Assembly (NCBI RefSeq): GCF_007859915.1
Contig: NZ_SJPM01000002.1
Coordinates: 809,919 to 873,918, forward strand
Reading direction: 5' to 3'
DNA length: 64,000 bases
Source: Neorhodopirellula pilleata
Lineage (GTDB): Bacteria > Planctomycetota > Planctomycetia > Pirellulales > Pirellulaceae
Shown here in pieces: positions 35,863 through 45,362 of this stretch (its first letter is position 1; each line of letters opens with the position of its first letter). Under the pieces are notes generated by a model. It saw only the letters and a list, made by a program, of their open reading frames with translations, did not search any database and was not told the DNA's origin. A program made the translations under genes and the position numbers.

Positions 35863-37041
35863 CTATTCGTCGGAAATGCGATCACTTGCAGGAGATTCGG
35901 GGAGGATCTCGACTTCCTTATTGGAATCTCGAACACGAATCCAGTGGTCATGAAAACCGATGTCGCCCACAAATTTGACTCGCGGCATGTGGCACTCGAT
36001 ACAACGTTCGGTGGGAGACTGTGGACAAGCGATGTGGTCGGATTCGGCCTGTCGATGACAATCCAAACAGACGCTCTCGTATTGCTGCGTCGTTCGTGCT
36101 GTTGACGTTTCGTGTGGGTTATGGCAAGTGGTACAACGCAGATCTTTCGATTTCAAAAAACATTCGCTCCGAAGCAAGCCGACCGGTTGAAAGCGGGGCA
36201 TTACGTTGGCGTACTCACGCAATGCCAGGGGCGAAAAGTCTTGTGGCATCCGGTGACACTCACCGCAAAGAGAGATTTCGTCGTTAATGGTCCAATCATC
36301 GCGACCGACCGAAAAAGCTGCTGGACGGACCGGGTTGTCACGAGCCTGGCGAACGTGCTCGCTGCCTGGGCCGTGACATCGTTCACAGTTCACGTTGGGG
36401 CGAAGATTTCCGAGGCTCAAACGGTCTTCATGAAACTCAAAGGTTGTCGTGTGACAACCAATGCACTCACTGATTTCTTGGCTCGTCTTCTTGAAACCGA
36501 AAACTTCCGCGGAAAATTCCGGCGGAGCATCGTGTTGCCCAGGGGTCGGCCCAAGACAGTCGTTAGACGAAAACCAAGTCGCTCGATGCTCCATCCCGAC
36601 CGTCTTCCCGTCTTCGTCCGCGACGAGCGTCACGAGCGTGATTGCGTTGTGGCCGGACCCGAAGGCGTACTCCAAGGGAAACGCACGTTCGGAATACTCG
36701 CCTGATGTGACGGACAGTCCGTCGGGCTCCAGGAGGTAACGGTACGTTCCGAAAGATTCTCCGGCGTCATACGCCTCGTCGATGAAGTGCTCTGCCACAA
36801 TCGGCTCAGAAGCGGGACGCAATGTGGTGGCATGACCACTGGCGGCATGAAGGTGAAAATTTGACTGGTGACATTCCGCGCAAACCTGCTTGCCAACAAA
36901 GGTCGGAGCCTGTTCGGCTTGAGCGTCAACGATGCGCGGCGACGACTCCATCGCGCGCCGGGGCCTTGCCAGCGTGAAGACCACGACGAATACCACGACG
37001 GCCAGAAGCAATGTCGCCAATGCGATAAGCGTTCGTCGCAC
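35863..37041 (-). CDS. Membrane-anchored heptahaem c-type cytochrome
   Basis: 392 residues from a GTG at 37041, which gives MRRTLIALATLLLAVVVFVV, a good anchor; a TTG at 37083 is the alternative. Seven CxxCH motifs: CAECH, CIGCH, CERCH, CGECH, CTTCH, CLDCH and CIECH. Most are clustered in the C-terminal half, with extra histidines (GPGSEH, SGHN, NPHE) that could serve as distal ligands. The pattern resembles cytochrome c554/NrfB-like multihaem electron carriers. It is convergent with the ASPIC-UnbV gene, 50 bases away, and no terminator is obvious between them. Electron donor and acceptor are unknown. Confidence 0.88.
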   Translation of the reverse strand: MRRTLIALATLLLAVVVFVVVFTLARPRRAMESSPRIVDAQAEQAPTFVGKQVCAECHQSNFHLHAASGHATTLRPASEPIVAEHFIDEAYDAGESFGTYRYLLEPDGLSVTSGEYSERAFPLEYAFGSGHNAITLVTLVADEDGKTVGMEHRATWFSSNDCLGPTPGQHDAPPEFSAEVFGFKKTSQEISECIGCHTTTFEFHEDRLSLGNLRPNVNCERCHGPGSEHVRQARDNPVRPAAFSVGRDDWTINDEISLCGECHRMPQDFSPLALREYANVMPRFQPVGLLRSECFLKSKDLRCTTCHNPHETSTARTTQQYESVCLDCHRQAESDHIACPQSPTERCIECHMPRVKFVGDIGFHDHWIRVRDSNKEVEILPESPASDRISDE

Positions 37042-37184
37042 AGTCTCACTATCGAATAGGACGGACAACAAGCAAGCATTCAACCTTGTTTCAGCCTAGT
37101 GCCGGAATAGGCTACTTGCAAGCGGGCTTTTCGTCATTCATTCTAACGCTAGTTCTTCACCTCAACGACGTAGGAGTTTCCCTT

Positions 37185-37367
37185 ATGAATTTGGTCAGAA
37201 GCGTTTTATTTGTTTGTGGTTTGATGTCGCTTGGCGTTTTTTGCAGTGGCTGTGGCGGGTCATCCGAAGTGACCGTAACGGAACCACCAGTTGCACCAGC
37301 GTCAGTTTATCCCGAAGGCGTTGATCCGGCACAGTATGAGAAAGAAATGAAAGAGGCCGGACTCTAG
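37185..37367 (+). CDS. Small lipoprotein of unknown function (60 aa)
   Basis: ATG 37185 is preceded by a TAGGAG ribosome-binding site at 37171-37176. The N-terminus is a lipoprotein signal ending FCSGC (acceptor C23), then a short hydrophilic tail rich in Val, Pro and acidic residues (EGVDPAQYEKEMKEAGL at the end). Such tiny lipoproteins with Y/E-rich tails are frequent in planctomycetes. The frame is open from 37086, but that would place 33 non-conserved residues before the signal. It is divergent from the cytochrome gene. Confidence 0.8.
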   Translation: MNLVRSVLFVCGLMSLGVFCSGCGGSSEVTVTEPPVAPASVYPEGVDPAQYEKEMKEAGL

Positions 37368-37462
37368 ATCCAACGCCTGAAACTTCGGCCAAACTCGCCA
37401 AATTTTGCCGAGAGCGAATAACCGGCGCACCGACTGGTACTTATGACTCAAACCCGAGAGGG

Positions 37463-37832
37463 TAGTGCTTCGTCAAAATCTAATTTTAGGGTGAGCCGAA
37501 CGCGCTAGCGGCGTGTTGATTTAATCGTAACCCGAAGCGTGAGCGAGGGATTGATCACCATTAAGTCCTTTGTATGTATCCCTCGCTTACGCTTCGGGTT
37601 TCGATGAGGACTAAATCAACAGCGCGCTAGCGTCGGGCGTTGAGCAATGCCCGCGGCTAGCGGGCTGTTGATTTAATCGTTTAACGGCAAGCCGCAGGCG
37701 ACAGAGCTTGAGAACGCAGACGCCTGCGGCTTGCCGTTAAACGAAAACGCCCAATCGTGCACTAAATCAACAGCCCGCTAGCGCCGTCGGCTCACTTCAC
37801 TAACCCAAATTTTAGGGTTTGACGAAGCAGTA
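37463..37832. repeat. Composite palindromic element, copy 2 (370 bp)
   Basis: Terminal inverted repeats TAGTGCTTCGTCAAAATCTA (left) and the complement of TTTAGGGTTTGACGAAGCAG (right), then GGGTGAGCCG / CGGCTCAC and CGCTAGCG blocks. Modules in order: a B-type hairpin at 37523-37603, a GGGCGTTGAGCAATGCCC stem at 37635-37652, and a C-type 66-bp hairpin at 37678-37743, the same length as in copy 1. The rest of 37368-37957 shows nothing recognisable. Confidence 0.82.
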
Positions 37833-37957
37833 TCAGAGTCCGCGAGGTTAGAACGCCCCCACGGCCTGCGCCCTCAACGTCTTGAAGCACCCAGCGTCGA
37901 TACTTCATGAGTGAATCATCGAGGATGGCAATCCTTGAACTGATATTCGACGAGATG

Positions 37958-38563
37958 TCATGCCTCGGGCGGAGTTTCGGGACCCGGGCCTTGTCGGCGG
38001 TCTTGAAGTTGTTTGACGGCGCCTTTGAGCGACTCGAGCAGTCGCGGTACTTGGCCCGACGCTAAAAACACCCGAGCGCTGACGGCCGATTGGGGAAAGA
38101 AGCTCGTCAAGAAATCCAAACCAAATTCCGTCGCGCCGTGCCCGATCATCACGCCGTTGGCGTACACGCCACTGAGCACGTCGTCGGGCAGTTTCAAATC
38201 GTCGTAGATTTCCTGAGGGCTAGGACGACGCGCGTCGGGGTTCGGGTTGGCCGGCGGCGGGGGCGGGTCGCCGAAACGGCTGCGGTAAATGTCGAGGTTC
38301 TTTTGCAATGCTTCGACGAATTGGGGCATGACCGCGTGCGGGATCACAACCCGGGTGGCCACCCGGTGCGGTCGCCCGATCGTTTGCAAAAAGTCGACGA
38401 TAAACTCGGTCGGGCCCGTCATCACGATCGCGCCTGTGCTGAAGCTTCCGCCGGCGACGCTGTCGGGCACTCGTGCCCTGAGTGCCGGGTTCTCCGGCTG
38501 AGGCGGATTCTCGCCGAATTCGGGTTTTCCAGGTTCGTCAGGCGAGGGAGGATCGGGATTCAT
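37958..38563 (-). CDS. Protein with two tandem DUF3467-like domains
   Basis: 201 residues from ATG 38563; an ATG at 38623, 11 bases after pabB, is possible. The N-terminus and the middle (about 98-118) are proline-rich. Two copies of the same domain are visible. The first, about 30-97, reads ARVPDSVAGGSFSTGAIV then PTEFIVDFLQ and TRVVIPHAVMPQFVEALQKN. The second, about 126-190, reads PDDVLSGVYANGVMIGHGAT, EFGLDFLTSF and ARVFLASGQVPRLLESLK. Usual DUF3467 proteins have one copy. The function is unknown. It is last in the M16/pabB/DUF3467 run. Confidence 0.8.
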   Translation of the reverse strand: MNPDPPSPDEPGKPEFGENPPQPENPALRARVPDSVAGGSFSTGAIVMTGPTEFIVDFLQTIGRPHRVATRVVIPHAVMPQFVEALQKNLDIYRSRFGDPPPPPANPNPDARRPSPQEIYDDLKLPDDVLSGVYANGVMIGHGATEFGLDFLTSFFPQSAVSARVFLASGQVPRLLESLKGAVKQLQDRRQGPGPETPPEA

Positions 38564-38633
38564 GGCAGAGCCGGGCTGAAGCAAGAATGAACGAACGTGT
38601 GGTGCCGAATGAATGTGCGGCATCGTTATAAGA

Positions 38634-40154
38634 TTAACCGACCGAACCGATGACTTCGAGGAGACTGGCGGCTTTGATCCACGTTTCTTCGGTTTCGTGT
38701 TTCGGATCGCTCTTGGCCGTGATCCCGCCGCCGACGGGAAATTCCCAGATTGCCTCGCGAGCCTCGGGGTCGCCACTGGGTCGATGCGTGATCGTGCGGA
38801 TCAGAATATTGAAATCGGCCGCACCGCTGAGACTGACATAACCCATTGAGCCACAATACGCCCCTCGCGGACGCCGTTCCAACTCGGCAATCGTCCTCAT
38901 CGCTTCGACTTTCGGAGCGCCCGTGATGCTGCCGCCGGGAAAACATGCCGCCAACAAATCCGACACGTCGCAGTCGGGACGCAAACGCCCGTAGACGGTG
39001 GATACCAAATGCTGAACTCGTTGGTACATCTCCAATTCGCACAAACCGGTCACCTGGACGCTGTCGTCGATGCAAACCCGCGACAAATCGTTTCGCATTA
39101 AGTCGACGATCATCACGTTCTCCGCGCGATCCTTTTCACTGGCGAGCAACGTTTCTCCCAGTCGTGCGTCTTCGGCGTCATCACCGCACCGCCGCACCGT
39201 GCCTTTGATCGGCCGCGTAACGACTTCGCTGATTCCGTTCCCGCCCAATCGAACTTGCAAGAAACCTTCCGGCGACGAGCTGACGATTTGATAATCACCG
39301 GCGTCGAAAAAGCCGGCGTAAGGCGCCGGGTTGATGGTGCGCAACCGACGATACAACTCCGCCGCCGAGCACATCGCCGGATGCGTCAACGTTTGTGCCA
39401 AGTTGACCTGGAAAGAATCACCGCGACAAATCCTAGCGATGATTTCGGCTACACCGGCTGAAAATGATTCGTCAGTGAAATTGCTCGACAGGCTTGGCAG
39501 TGATTCCTTGGTCGTCTTAATCGCGGAGATCGGAGGCACCGTCGATGCACTTGCTGTTTCGATCCAATCCATCACGCCGTCGGCCCGCCGTCGGGCTCGA
39601 TCGGCATCGGTTTCGAAAAGCTCGTTCAGCCCCGTGCTGATCAACCACGCATTGCACTGGAGATGATCGATCGCGATCGTCCAGTCGTAAACGCCGATCG
39701 CCATGCCCGGCACGACCACCGGGGACGGTTGGTTCAGCGGTGTCTTCAACCACGACTCGTCGCGGAGGCTCGGTTCGAGCCACCAGGACGCTTCGTAGGC
39801 CAACAAACCGACAACACCGCCCCAAAACGGTGGGAGGCCACCATTGCCGTAGTCCGAAACAACCGAACCTGAAACCTGAGAGAGAGAAGCACGAGCGTTC
39901 TGCAATCCGCGACACCATTGCTTAAGTACCGGCCACGGATCCGGTGATGACAGCGACGCGTTGCAAAACGCCACCGGGTCGGCGGTCAGAAACGAATACC
40001 GACCGCGATCAAATGCATGGTCGGATGCCGAATCCAACCACACACAGTGCGGCAACGTTTGCAAACGCATGAACACGTCATCCCAAACCTGGGCGTATCC
40101 CAATGGTCGGATGACCGGCGGAAGACGGGAAGTTTCCAACGCGATTGCCGTCAA
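38634..40154 (-). CDS. pabB: Aminodeoxychorismate synthase component I
   Basis: 506 residues; the start is a TTG at 40154, with no ATG nearby in frame. Chorismate-binding domain motifs: RPIKGTVRRCG (the PIKGT form typical of PabB, not the PLAGT of TrpE), LASEKDRAENVMIVDLMRND, the CELEMYQRVQHLVSTV motif, and FPGGSITGAPKVEAM. The enzyme makes 4-amino-4-deoxychorismate for folate with a glutamine amidotransferase partner (PabA), which is not here. It begins 17 bases after the M16 protease gene on the same strand. Confidence 0.92.
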   Translation of the reverse strand: MTAIALETSRLPPVIRPLGYAQVWDDVFMRLQTLPHCVWLDSASDHAFDRGRYSFLTADPVAFCNASLSSPDPWPVLKQWCRGLQNARASLSQVSGSVVSDYGNGGLPPFWGGVVGLLAYEASWWLEPSLRDESWLKTPLNQPSPVVVPGMAIGVYDWTIAIDHLQCNAWLISTGLNELFETDADRARRRADGVMDWIETASASTVPPISAIKTTKESLPSLSSNFTDESFSAGVAEIIARICRGDSFQVNLAQTLTHPAMCSAAELYRRLRTINPAPYAGFFDAGDYQIVSSSPEGFLQVRLGGNGISEVVTRPIKGTVRRCGDDAEDARLGETLLASEKDRAENVMIVDLMRNDLSRVCIDDSVQVTGLCELEMYQRVQHLVSTVYGRLRPDCDVSDLLAACFPGGSITGAPKVEAMRTIAELERRPRGAYCGSMGYVSLSGAADFNILIRTITHRPSGDPEAREAIWEFPVGGGITAKSDPKHETEETWIKAASLLEVIGSVG

Positions 40155-40171
40155 TTCATTTCTAGATGGGG

Positions 40172-43063
40172 TTACTCGGGTGGGTTGTTTTTGAAGTCAC
40201 CTGCCAAAGCAGTCACCAGTCCGTCCGGATCGATGTACTTGCGGATCGCCGAATTGACGTCTTCGATCGTCGCGTTTTGAATTTGTTCTTCATGCTCGGC
40301 GACCGCTTTCATCGTGCGGCCCAAGAACATCGATTGCAACAACAACGAATTGAGCGACGGGTCACCGGTGCGGGCAATCCGTTCGGCTTGCAAATACGAC
40401 TGTTTCGCCTTTTCCAACTCATCCGCCGTGACGCCATCTTTGATTAAACGATCGACTTCTTCACGAATCACCTTCATCAGCTTGTCTTTGTTGGCCGGGT
40501 TGGTGATTGCGTACAACGTCATGTCCACGCGATCATCCTTGGGCCGCGCACTCAATCCGCTGCGGACGCCGTACGACAAGCCTTCCTGTTGGCGAACGCG
40601 GTCGGCCAATCGACTGCTCAGCGACCCGCCACCGAGGATGAAGTTCCCCAACACCAAGGCGGCGTACTCCGGATCCATGTCGGACAACGCGTATTGTTGA
40701 GAACTGTACAACAACGCGTTGGACTTATCGGCCGTTTCAATCAGTTCCGTCGCACCGGGGATTTCAGGATGGGCTGGACGGTCGATACGGACGTAAGGCT
40801 GACTTGTCGTCCAACCTTCGAGTTCCGATTTGACGGCCGCCAAAACCGCATCAGGTGCGAAGTTCCCGACGACGGCGAGTTCGCCGGCTTGGTTGCCCAA
40901 ATATTCCGCGTGCAGATTGCGGATTTGATCGATCGTCGCTTCCTCGTACATCGCGATCTCTTCATCGATCGACATCACGTAGCGGATGTCATCTTTCGGG
41001 TACGGCGACAATAACTCACGAACGCGACGGGGTGCCAGCGCATTCGGTTCGGTCTTGCTCTTTTGCAAGCCTGTCACGGTTTGCCGGCGAATGACTTCAA
41101 GTTCGGTCTCGTCCAAACGCGGCGACTTGATGACTTCGCCGATCAGTTCGATCACCTCGGCAAGGTTTTCCTGCTTCGTTTTCACTTGGACTTGAAGCAG
41201 CCCCATCAACGTGTAGATCGACACATCGGCTTTCAACCGCGTGTACTCGTCTTGGAGTTGTTGGTAATTTAGCCGCGTGGTTCCTCGTGCCATTAACAGC
41301 CCGAGCAACTCAACAGCGCCCATTTTGTCTTTGAGCGATTCGGGCGTTCCGAAACGGATCGTCAGCATCAACGAGACCGAATCACCGCGAGTCTTTTTCG
41401 GAAGCAGGGCGTATTCGATCCCGCCGACCAATTGGCCTCGGATAACACGTTCTTCGATCGCGATCGGATCGGGGTCGAACCGCTCGCCCGCCGTAACCGC
41501 TTCGCGGCCCTTGTAGTCACGCAGCAGTGCGTTCAGATCGGGCGAATCGGGGATCGTCACGCGATCGGATTCTTCGCTGGGGATGAACAACCCGACGGTG
41601 CGGTTATTGCGGAGCAAGTATTTCTTGGCAACTTCGCGAACCTGTTCGACGGTCAAGGCTTCGACGGCGTCGCGGTACAAAAAGTACAACCGCCAATCGC
41701 CTTGGGCGGCCCAATCACTCAACGTTACTGCGATGCGATCGGTGTCGGCGGAGGCCAGTTCGCGCTGCTTGAGGATCTGTGCCTTGGCCCGTTCGACTTC
41801 GGCTTCAGTGATCGGGTTGTTTTCCCAATCGTCCTCCAGAATTTCGATCAGCTTCGCCCGCGCCACTTCAAGTGATTGATCCGTCGGCACTTCGGCAATC
41901 GCCATCAACAGTCCCGGCTCGCGGAATCCGAACGCCATCGCGAACACGGTGCTGGCAATTTCGGTTTCGACCATTTGGTTATAAAGCCGGCCGCTCGGTT
42001 CATCGCTGAGAATATTGACAAGAGCCTTGATCGCGGGGTAATCCGGGTGGCTACCTGAAGGTATATGATAAGCCGCCCCGGCGACTTGGATGTCGCCGAC
42101 GCGTCGCAGCACCACAGTGCGTTCGCCATCTTTAGCAGGTTCAACGGTGTACGTTTCGTCGATCGGGGTTTCGGGAACGGGCAGCGAACCGAACGCGTTT
42201 TGAATGGTTTGCAAGGCGTGTTCAGGATCGAATTTCCCCGCAACGATGACCATCACGTTGTCGGGACGATAAAACTTGCGATAAAACTGCCGTAGTTTGA
42301 CGACCGGCACTCGTTCGATGTCGCTGCGATTGCCGATCGTCGACTTGCCGTAGTTGTGCCAATCGAAGGCAGCCGACTCGATGCGTTGCATCAGGACGCG
42401 AGTCGGTGAGTTTTCGCCCCGCTCGAACTCGTTGCGGACGACCGTCATTTCGCTGGCGAGGTCTTCGCCTTTGATGAAACTATTGACCAACCGATCGGCT
42501 TCCAGATTGACGGCGAATTCCAAATTTTCGTTGCTCGCAGGCAGCGTTTCGTAGTAGTTGGTTCGGTCCATCCAAGTCGTGCCGTTGAACCGCGCCCCAC
42601 GTTCGGTCAAGACCTTCGGAACGGCCGGATGGGTCGGCGTGCCTTTGAATAACATGTGTTCGAGCAGGTGAGCCATCCCGGCTTCGCCATAGCCTTCGTG
42701 CCGCGAGCCGACGAAGACGGTCATGTTGACGGTCACGACCTCCTTGCTTTCATCAGGAAGCAACAGGACTTGGACGCCGTTTTCGAGCATGTATTCCGAA
42801 ATGCCTTCGACGCTGCGGATCAACTCGGGCAATTCTTCGGTCACGGGGGCTTCCTGGGTGGTGGGGGCGGGTTGACCGTCGGTCGTGTTGTCGGTCGCGG
42901 CAGTTTCATCGGCGGCGCAGCGGCTCGTCGCCACTCCAGGAGTCAGAAAACAAGCGACTGCGGGCATCGCGAGTGCCGACAAGAGCACGCCGACCGATAA
43001 CCGCTGGCCGACGTGTGGGTTCAGGCCGAATGGTGGCGAGAAGCGAGAGCGCACTGGTTTCAT
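40172..43063 (-). CDS. Exported M16-family zinc protease, two-unit pitrilysin-like
   Basis: 963 residues from ATG 43063, with a signal peptide (LSVGVLLSALAMPAVACF). The inverted zinc site is MAHLLEHMLFKGTPTHP (HxxEH) near residue 130, with a downstream glutamate in FAVNLEADR. The C-terminal half is a second, zinc-less M16 unit containing SMIDEEIAMY-like and GGGSLSSRLADRVRQQEGLS motifs, normal for the family. It degrades peptides in the periplasm. It lies downstream of the tandem repeat array and upstream of pabB. Confidence 0.92.
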   Translation of the reverse strand: MKPVRSRFSPPFGLNPHVGQRLSVGVLLSALAMPAVACFLTPGVATSRCAADETAATDNTTDGQPAPTTQEAPVTEELPELIRSVEGISEYMLENGVQVLLLPDESKEVVTVNMTVFVGSRHEGYGEAGMAHLLEHMLFKGTPTHPAVPKVLTERGARFNGTTWMDRTNYYETLPASNENLEFAVNLEADRLVNSFIKGEDLASEMTVVRNEFERGENSPTRVLMQRIESAAFDWHNYGKSTIGNRSDIERVPVVKLRQFYRKFYRPDNVMVIVAGKFDPEHALQTIQNAFGSLPVPETPIDETYTVEPAKDGERTVVLRRVGDIQVAGAAYHIPSGSHPDYPAIKALVNILSDEPSGRLYNQMVETEIASTVFAMAFGFREPGLLMAIAEVPTDQSLEVARAKLIEILEDDWENNPITEAEVERAKAQILKQRELASADTDRIAVTLSDWAAQGDWRLYFLYRDAVEALTVEQVREVAKKYLLRNNRTVGLFIPSEESDRVTIPDSPDLNALLRDYKGREAVTAGERFDPDPIAIEERVIRGQLVGGIEYALLPKKTRGDSVSLMLTIRFGTPESLKDKMGAVELLGLLMARGTTRLNYQQLQDEYTRLKADVSIYTLMGLLQVQVKTKQENLAEVIELIGEVIKSPRLDETELEVIRRQTVTGLQKSKTEPNALAPRRVRELLSPYPKDDIRYVMSIDEEIAMYEEATIDQIRNLHAEYLGNQAGELAVVGNFAPDAVLAAVKSELEGWTTSQPYVRIDRPAHPEIPGATELIETADKSNALLYSSQQYALSDMDPEYAALVLGNFILGGGSLSSRLADRVRQQEGLSYGVRSGLSARPKDDRVDMTLYAITNPANKDKLMKVIREEVDRLIKDGVTADELEKAKQSYLQAERIARTGDPSLNSLLLQSMFLGRTMKAVAEHEEQIQNATIEDVNSAIRKYIDPDGLVTALAGDFKNNPPE

Positions 43064-43154
43064 GAGTTCCAATTCCGTTGGTTCGATCCAGGAGACGACG
43101 ATAAGGAAGCTTATCCGTATGTCAAAGCCTAACGGATCTGCCGACGGGGTGAAG

Positions 43155-44220
43155 TAGGCTGGGTCGAAGCCGCTTCGGCGGAGACCCGGCAACACAAGCC
43201 TCGCCGAAAAACGTAAACTTAAACCTCAACTTAAACTTAAACTCGTCTTTTCTTGGTTCGCGATTCTGGCATTGCTCGCCAGCGGTGCTCGCTTCGGGAG
43301 CGGAAGTTTAGGTTTACGTTGAAGTTGAGGTTTAAGTTTGAGCCTACAGCCAATTGCCGGGTGTTCGTCGCAAAGCCTCCTCCACCCAGCCTACGAAATC
43401 CGCGATCGATGGGTCAGAAGCAGGCTGGGTCGAAGCCGCTTCGGCGGAGACCCGGCAACACAAGCCTCGCCGAAAAACCTAAACTTAAACCTCAACTTAA
43501 ACTTAAACTCGTCTTTTCTTGCGTCGCGGATCTGGCGTTGCTCGCAAGCGCTGCTCGCGTCGGGAGGGGAAGTTTAGGTTTACGTTTAAGTTGAGGTTTA
43601 AGCTTGAGCCAACTGCCAACTGCCAACTGCCGGGTGTTCGTCGCAAAGCCTCCTCCACCCAGCCTACGAAATCCGCGATCGATGGGTCAGAAGTAGGCTG
43701 GGTCGAAGCCGCTTCGGCGGAGACCCGGCAACACGAAGCTCGCCGAAAAACCTAAACTTAAACCTCAACTTAAACTTAAACTCGTCTTTTCTTGGTTCGC
43801 GGATCTGGCGTTGCTCGCAAGCGCTGCTCGCGTCGGGAGCGGAAGTTTAGGTTTACGTTTAAGTTGAGGTTTAAGTTTGAGCCAACTGCCAACTGCCAAT
43901 TGCCGGGTGTTCGTCGCAAAGCCGCCTTCACCCAGCCTACGAAATCCGCGATCGATGGGTCAGAAGTAGGCTGGGTCGAAGCCGCTTCGGCGGAGACCCG
44001 GCAACACGAGCCTCGCCGAAAAACGTAAACTTAAACCTCAACTTAAACTTAAACTCGTTTTTTTGGGGTCGCGGTTCTGGGGTTGCTCACAAGCGCTGCT
44101 CGCGTCGGGAGCGGAAGTTTAGGTTTACGTTTAAGTTGAGGTTTAAGCTTGAGCCAACTGCCAACTGCCTACAGCCAATTGCCGGGTGTTCGTCGCAGAG
44201 CCTACTCCACCCAGCCTACG
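43155..44220. repeat. Tandem array of four palindromic units, about 273 bp each
   Basis: Units start at 43155, 43421, 43694 and 43967 (spacings 266, 273, 273). Each begins TAGGCTGGGTCGAAGCCGCT, continues TCGGCGGAGACCCGGCAACA, has arms CTAAACTTAAACCTCAACTT and GTTTACGTTTAAGTTGAGGT around a CG-rich centre, then a short run of CCAACTG 7-mers, and ends GCCGGGTGTTCGTCGCAAAG...CCACCCAGCCTA. Each unit is therefore a large imperfect palindrome. The number of 7-mers differs between units. The array lies between two minus-strand genes. The short open frames it contains are repeats of one another and are not genes. Confidence 0.92.
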
Positions 44221-44245
44221 GATACGAAGTCCGTGGTGGATGGGG

Positions 44246-45166
44246 TCAATACCGCGTCGAACCGAATGGGATCGGGGTGGCGATTTGCGTTCCGCCTGCG
44301 TTGAGTCGGGCGTCGTTGGCGGCGTTGAGTTGACGGCTTAACGCGGCGACTCGTTCGGTGGCCATCGGGCCGTTGGGACCTAACGCTCCACCGCCGACGG
44401 CCAACGCCCTTTGGTAATTTTGCAACGCCTGCACCGGGTCACCTCCGGTTTCTCGCAACCGAGCCAGTGCCAACCAAGCACGTGGATTGTTGGCATCCTG
44501 TTGCACGGCGTCTTCGAGATATTTCAATGCCGTCTCAGGCTCGCCGTGTTCTTCGTAGAGACGAGCTAGTTCGATACGCGGCTCGCTCGAAGTCGGGTTC
44601 TGTGCCGCCCAGTTCTTCATCAACGTGAACGCCCGATCCGGTCGGCCGGAGTCGACCAACAACACCGCCAATCCACGGTGACAGTCGATGTGATTGGGAT
44701 CATGATCCAAGCACTGGTTGTAAAGTGCTTCGCTTTGGCGGATCAGATTCGGGTCTTGTCGCTGATTGCCCAATCGATGGGTGGTGGCCGCCAAGTTGTA
44801 GTAGCCATCGGGGTCTTGGGGGTTGGACGCAATCGCTTTTTGGAACTGCTCCATCGCCGCCGTGTATTGGCCTTGGTTGTATAGCGCCGCCCCTTGTGTG
44901 TTTTGACTGCCGGCCGCCCAGTGGCAACCCGACAACGTCGCGACCACCATTCCGATCAACAGCGAAGTGATTAGCACCATCCATGTGAACAGGGGACGCT
45001 GAAGCCCGAGCGCAGACCGATCCGATGGCGAAACAGGGGATGGTTGCGTGACCGCCACAAAATCTTCCGGATGGACGACAGTGAGTCTCGCCCGGGCGGT
45101 TTCTTGCTCGGATTGACGATCCGGTGGCGAAAGCGGTGCCGTCTGGCGGTAGGCGTGAGCTGGCAT
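44246..45166 (-). CDS. TPR-repeat protein with one membrane anchor
   Basis: 306 residues. A hydrophilic N-terminus (about 1-57) precedes a single membrane helix (FTWMVLITSLLIGMVVATLSG). After it, about 85-280, are four to five TPR units (QGAALYNQGQYTAAMEQFQK, DPDGYYNLAATTHRLGNQ, EPRIELARLYEEHGEPETALKY, NPRAWLALARLRETGGDPVQA). The soluble part is probably periplasmic and mediates protein contacts. The function is unknown. Upstream is a small palindrome (45256-45340); downstream is the tandem array. Confidence 0.85.
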   Translation of the reverse strand: MPAHAYRQTAPLSPPDRQSEQETARARLTVVHPEDFVAVTQPSPVSPSDRSALGLQRPLFTWMVLITSLLIGMVVATLSGCHWAAGSQNTQGAALYNQGQYTAAMEQFQKAIASNPQDPDGYYNLAATTHRLGNQRQDPNLIRQSEALYNQCLDHDPNHIDCHRGLAVLLVDSGRPDRAFTLMKNWAAQNPTSSEPRIELARLYEEHGEPETALKYLEDAVQQDANNPRAWLALARLRETGGDPVQALQNYQRALAVGGGALGPNGPMATERVAALSRQLNAANDARLNAGGTQIATPIPFGSTRY

Positions 45167-45255
45167 GAGTGCGTACGGGCTTGCGGAAGAGAGGCGAGTC
45201 GGTTGTTCCTACAATTTTTTCTTGGCTAAATGCAAGAGGTTTCCTCAAGCCGTAT

Positions 45256-45340
45256 CCGAAAAGGGGTCTGACCCTCTCCGGTGACACCAGAAAAGCAACG
45301 AATAGCGGCTCGCCTCCAAAGGGCCAGCTCCCTTTTCGGA
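45256..45340. repeat. 85-bp palindrome with 20-bp arms
   Basis: Left arm TCCGAAAAGGGGTCTGACCC (45256-45275) and right arm GGGCCAGCTCCCTTTTCGGA (45321-45340) are imperfect complements. It lies between the histidine kinase and TPR genes and may be a terminator or a REP-type element. No T-run follows in either direction. Confidence 0.7.
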
Positions 45341-45362
45341 GATGGCTTCAGGTTGCCGTTGA

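Noticed and set aside
43155..44220. CRISPR array
   Set aside because: The repeated unit is about 273 bp and nearly the whole unit is conserved; there are no short repeats with unique spacers and no cas genes.
43253..44333. Family of paralogous small proteins (67-113 codons) in the tandem array
   Set aside because: They arise because the DNA units are repeated; they lack ribosome-binding sites and their sequence follows palindromic DNA arms in whatever frame stays open.
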